A DNA stretch of 64,000 nucleotides from Monomorium pharaonis (Eukaryota > Arthropoda > Insecta > Hymenoptera > Formicidae), in assembly GCF_013373865.1 (NCBI RefSeq), contig NC_050468.1:27298774-27362773 (forward strand), in the 5' to 3' direction. The notes beneath the pieces are model-generated. The model was not told where the DNA came from, ran no database searches, and saw only the letters and a program-made list of their open reading frames with translations. Below, in pieces: positions 61,701-64,000 of this stretch. How positions within the stretch are numbered: the stretch's first letter is position 1; every line of letters begins with the position of its first letter. A program made the translations under genes and the position numbers.

Positions 61701-62577
61701 GATTGTTAGACAAATGAATGTACTTTAAAAAATTAAGACAATTATTTCTAGCACACGACGAGCAAATAATGAGAATCGAATAATAAAATTTTGATTCAAA
61801 ATTGAGCATTAGTCACGACTTAATCGAATAATATAATCTCCAATTATTGAAAAAATATTTGACTGATTAACTCTACCTAGTTTTCTTTTTATTTGATTAT
61901 TGAAGTCGAATAGATTGACTTTGTGACGTTTTGTTTAACATATTATTAGTTTCAGATCCATATTTTTATTAAGTTAAATACGCATTATAAAAATCATCAA
62001 AAAAACAAATTTTTTATAAATTTAAAGTTAATATTTTATTTTAACGAAGATTTGATTGATGATTATTATTGAGCGAATAACTCTCTTCGTTTCAAGTCAT
62101 TTTTATATTGTGATTGTATGTACATATATATACATAACGTCCTCAAAATTAACAAGTAAATGTAATTTCTTTACATCAATTGCTCCGACTATTCTGTCCT
62201 AGTTCCTCATTTTAAAAGAAGTATTTCAAAAATTTTAACTTCTTGTTACGAATATTACGGCACTATTTAACCATTTTTTAAACACTAAGTGGACTTAGAA
62301 ATGGACTTAGAAGAAAAAAAGCCATCTAAATAATGCCAATATATGTAAGTATCTTAATATAGATATTATGCTGGTGGATATAATAATAAAAGTTATATTA
62401 TATGTTTTAAATACTATTCTTTATTAATAGTTTTTACATAAATGTAGAAGTATAATTTTTTAGTATAATTATAAGAAATACACTTTTCTTTTAAAAATAT
62501 CAATAAGTGTTTGATATTAGGCTAATTTTTTATGTGTTATATTGTAATTTTTTAAAATATTGAAAAAGTTTAAAACA
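58761..62577. other. AT-rich desert
   Basis: About 3.8 kb of AT-rich DNA. I found no exon, hairpin element or RNA gene I could support. Confidence 0.45.
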
Positions 62578-63573
62578 TCTATATAAATAAAAATGTAAAA
62601 TGTTTGTTACTCATCTAAGATCTCCGTAAGTTATTCACCGATTGCTTTGAAATTTTGATACAACGTTGCATTCGTAACTGGGAGTGTTCTTATGGGGTCT
62701 GATTATGGAAATACCGTGTGTTTCAAAAATGATGGCCATAATTTAAGTGTAAAAAATAGTTTTTTATTAATATTATTGAAATTTTGACACATTGAGACGG
62801 GGAGAGACCGGGAGAGACGAGGAGAGACCGGGAGAGACGGGGAGAGACCGGGAGAGACGGGGAGAGACCGGGAGAGACGGGGAGAGACTGGGAGAGACGG
62901 GGAGAGATCGGGAGAGACGGGAGAGACGGGGAGAGACCGGGAGAGACTGGGAGAGACGGGAAGAGACCGGGAGAGACGGAGAGAAACGGGGAGAGACCGG
63001 GAGAGACGGGAAGAGACCGGGAGAGACGGGAAGAGACCGGGAAAGACGGCGAGAGACGGGGAGAGACCGGGAGAGACGAGGAGAGACCGGGAGAGACGGG
63101 AAGAGACGGGGAGAGATCGGGAGAGACGGGGAGAGACGGGGAGAAACCGGAAGAGACCGGGAGAGACAGGAAGAGACCGGGAGAGACCGGGAGAGACCGG
63201 GAGAGACGGGGAGAGACCGGGAGAGACGGGGAGAGACGGGAGAGACCAGGAGAGGCAAAGAATGTTTCTATTGTGTTTAAATTAAGATAATAAGAAAAAT
63301 AAAGATTTCTGTTATTTTATTGAAAAAAAGGAACTTATTTAAAACAGTCTTTTGAATGGATTTCTAAATCCATGGCAGCTTTTAGAAAAAAAAGTTAGAA
63401 ATACGTGAATATTAGATTTATTAAAGATAGATAAATGCTTATTCAAAAATAAAATAAAAAGAGCAACAGTAAAGCAAGGCTCTTGAAAATTAAACAACGA
63501 AAGCAAAGCAAATTTGAAAAAAACGTAGCATAAGAATAGAGAGTCACAGCAACGCGTGGCAGGGCATAGCTAG
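62578..63573 (+). mobile_element. Helitron, non-autonomous, complete copy with minisatellite
   Basis: 996-bp element starting TCTATATAAATAAAAATG and ending GGGCATAGCTAG, inserted exactly between A (62577) and T (63574) with no target duplication and no inverted ends: the Helitron signature (5' TC, 3' CTRR, A^T site). A palindrome GCAACGCGTGGC lies about 9 nt before the terminal CTAG, where the Helitron 3' hairpin is expected. The 5' part with CTCCGTAAGTTATTCACCGA and GAAATTTTGATACAACG has the style of insect Helitron leaders, from memory. It carries no protein and depends on an enzyme elsewhere. Confidence 0.85.
62795..63254. repeat. 10-bp minisatellite, about 46 units
   Basis: GGGAGAGACS units on the plus strand, same repeat as at 53970-55042 but in opposite orientation and less than half as long. 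A few units are one base shorter, shifting the register. Confidence 0.97.
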
Positions 63574-64000
63574 TTAATTATATAAAAATTAAATCAGTTA
63601 TACGTAAAGAAACATGTGTACATTTTTCAAATTGTTTTAATAATTCTTAATAATTCTTAATACATTAACTGCCTTTTTTTAAAGCTTTTTGCGGATAAAA
63701 AAATTTACAATAAAAAGAAAAACTTACTTTTTTATTTAAATTATAAAATTAGAAATTTTAATTAAAACGCAATATATTACATATTTATAATTGTTTACTT
63801 CTTATTGTATCTTTGTGATTTATAATTGTTGTTCTGACGTTCTCATAAAATACATACGTCAGATACGTCAATTCTACATTTTTAGACATATTGGACTTTC
63901 ATGTAACTATAAGCTGAAAATTGATATTAATGTTATTGATAATCACTCTCATATTATTTTGTTAAAATTTTTATTTTGTAATTTTACAATTTATTGTAAT
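63574..64000. other. AT-rich end of window
   Basis: No feature seen. Confidence 0.4.

Noticed and set aside
62773..63280. Two opposing frames of about 160 codons
   Set aside because: Same minisatellite in the second Helitron copy; not a gene.
1..64000. CRISPR arrays, operons, prophage or bacterial defence systems
   Set aside because: The DNA is clearly nuclear insect sequence with spliced genes; the tandem arrays are microsatellites or a minisatellite without spacers.

Overview
This is eukaryotic nuclear DNA from an insect, most likely a hymenopteran and plausibly an ant. The evidence is short GT-AG introns, a very AT-rich background with GC-richer exons and regulatory islands, a ZAD-type C2H2 zinc-finger gene (an arthropod family), arthropod-like AP-3 delta, otubain and BORCS7 proteins, and many small fold-back DNA transposons plus a Helitron. 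The species call is inference; no single sequence proves it.

The left third (1-21.5 kb) is a compact cluster of five genes on alternating strands. From left to right they are: the 5' half of AP-3 complex subunit delta (minus, seven coding exon positions, running off the left edge); a 772-residue ZAD plus 12-zinc-finger transcription factor (plus); a 325-residue Myb/SANT protein of the TTF1/Reb1 type (minus); BORCS7, a BORC lysosome-positioning subunit (plus); and an OTUB1-type deubiquitinase (minus). AP-3 delta and BORCS7 both act in endolysosomal trafficking, but nothing in the sequence shows co-regulation. The two divergent intergenic spaces (3.1-6.4 kb and 15.1-18.1 kb) are packed with small hairpin transposons inserted beside and inside one another, with readable target-site duplications.

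The right two thirds (21.5-64 kb) is a gene desert. I can defend no multi-exon gene there. It alternates AT-rich DNA with GC-richer islands (for example 24.5, 28.8, 33.1, 35.0, 38.9, 41.3, 46.8, 49.9 and 57.8 kb), which look like regulatory DNA or the intron and flank of a large developmental gene whose exons lie elsewhere. Exceptions are a GC3-rich 94-codon reading frame at 51.5 kb for a possible tail-anchored microprotein, an unexplained exon-like pair at 44.1-44.8 kb, a 5S-rRNA-like relic at 55.5 kb and a tRNA-like relic at 39.7 kb. Two copies of one Helitron lie in opposite orientation about 9 kb apart, each carrying an expanded 10-bp GGGAGAGACS minisatellite.

The most noteworthy observations are: (1) a pair of 74-nt, phase-matched, homologous exons in AP-3 delta that look mutually exclusive; (2) a three-level nested transposon at 16.46-17.14 kb with target duplications of 3, 8 and 3 bp that give the insertion order; (3) about eight fold-back elements in 1.35 kb at 3.85-5.20 kb; (4) the inverted Helitron/minisatellite pair; (5) the candidate microprotein. 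All coordinates come from reading by eye; exon lengths were checked by codon counting.
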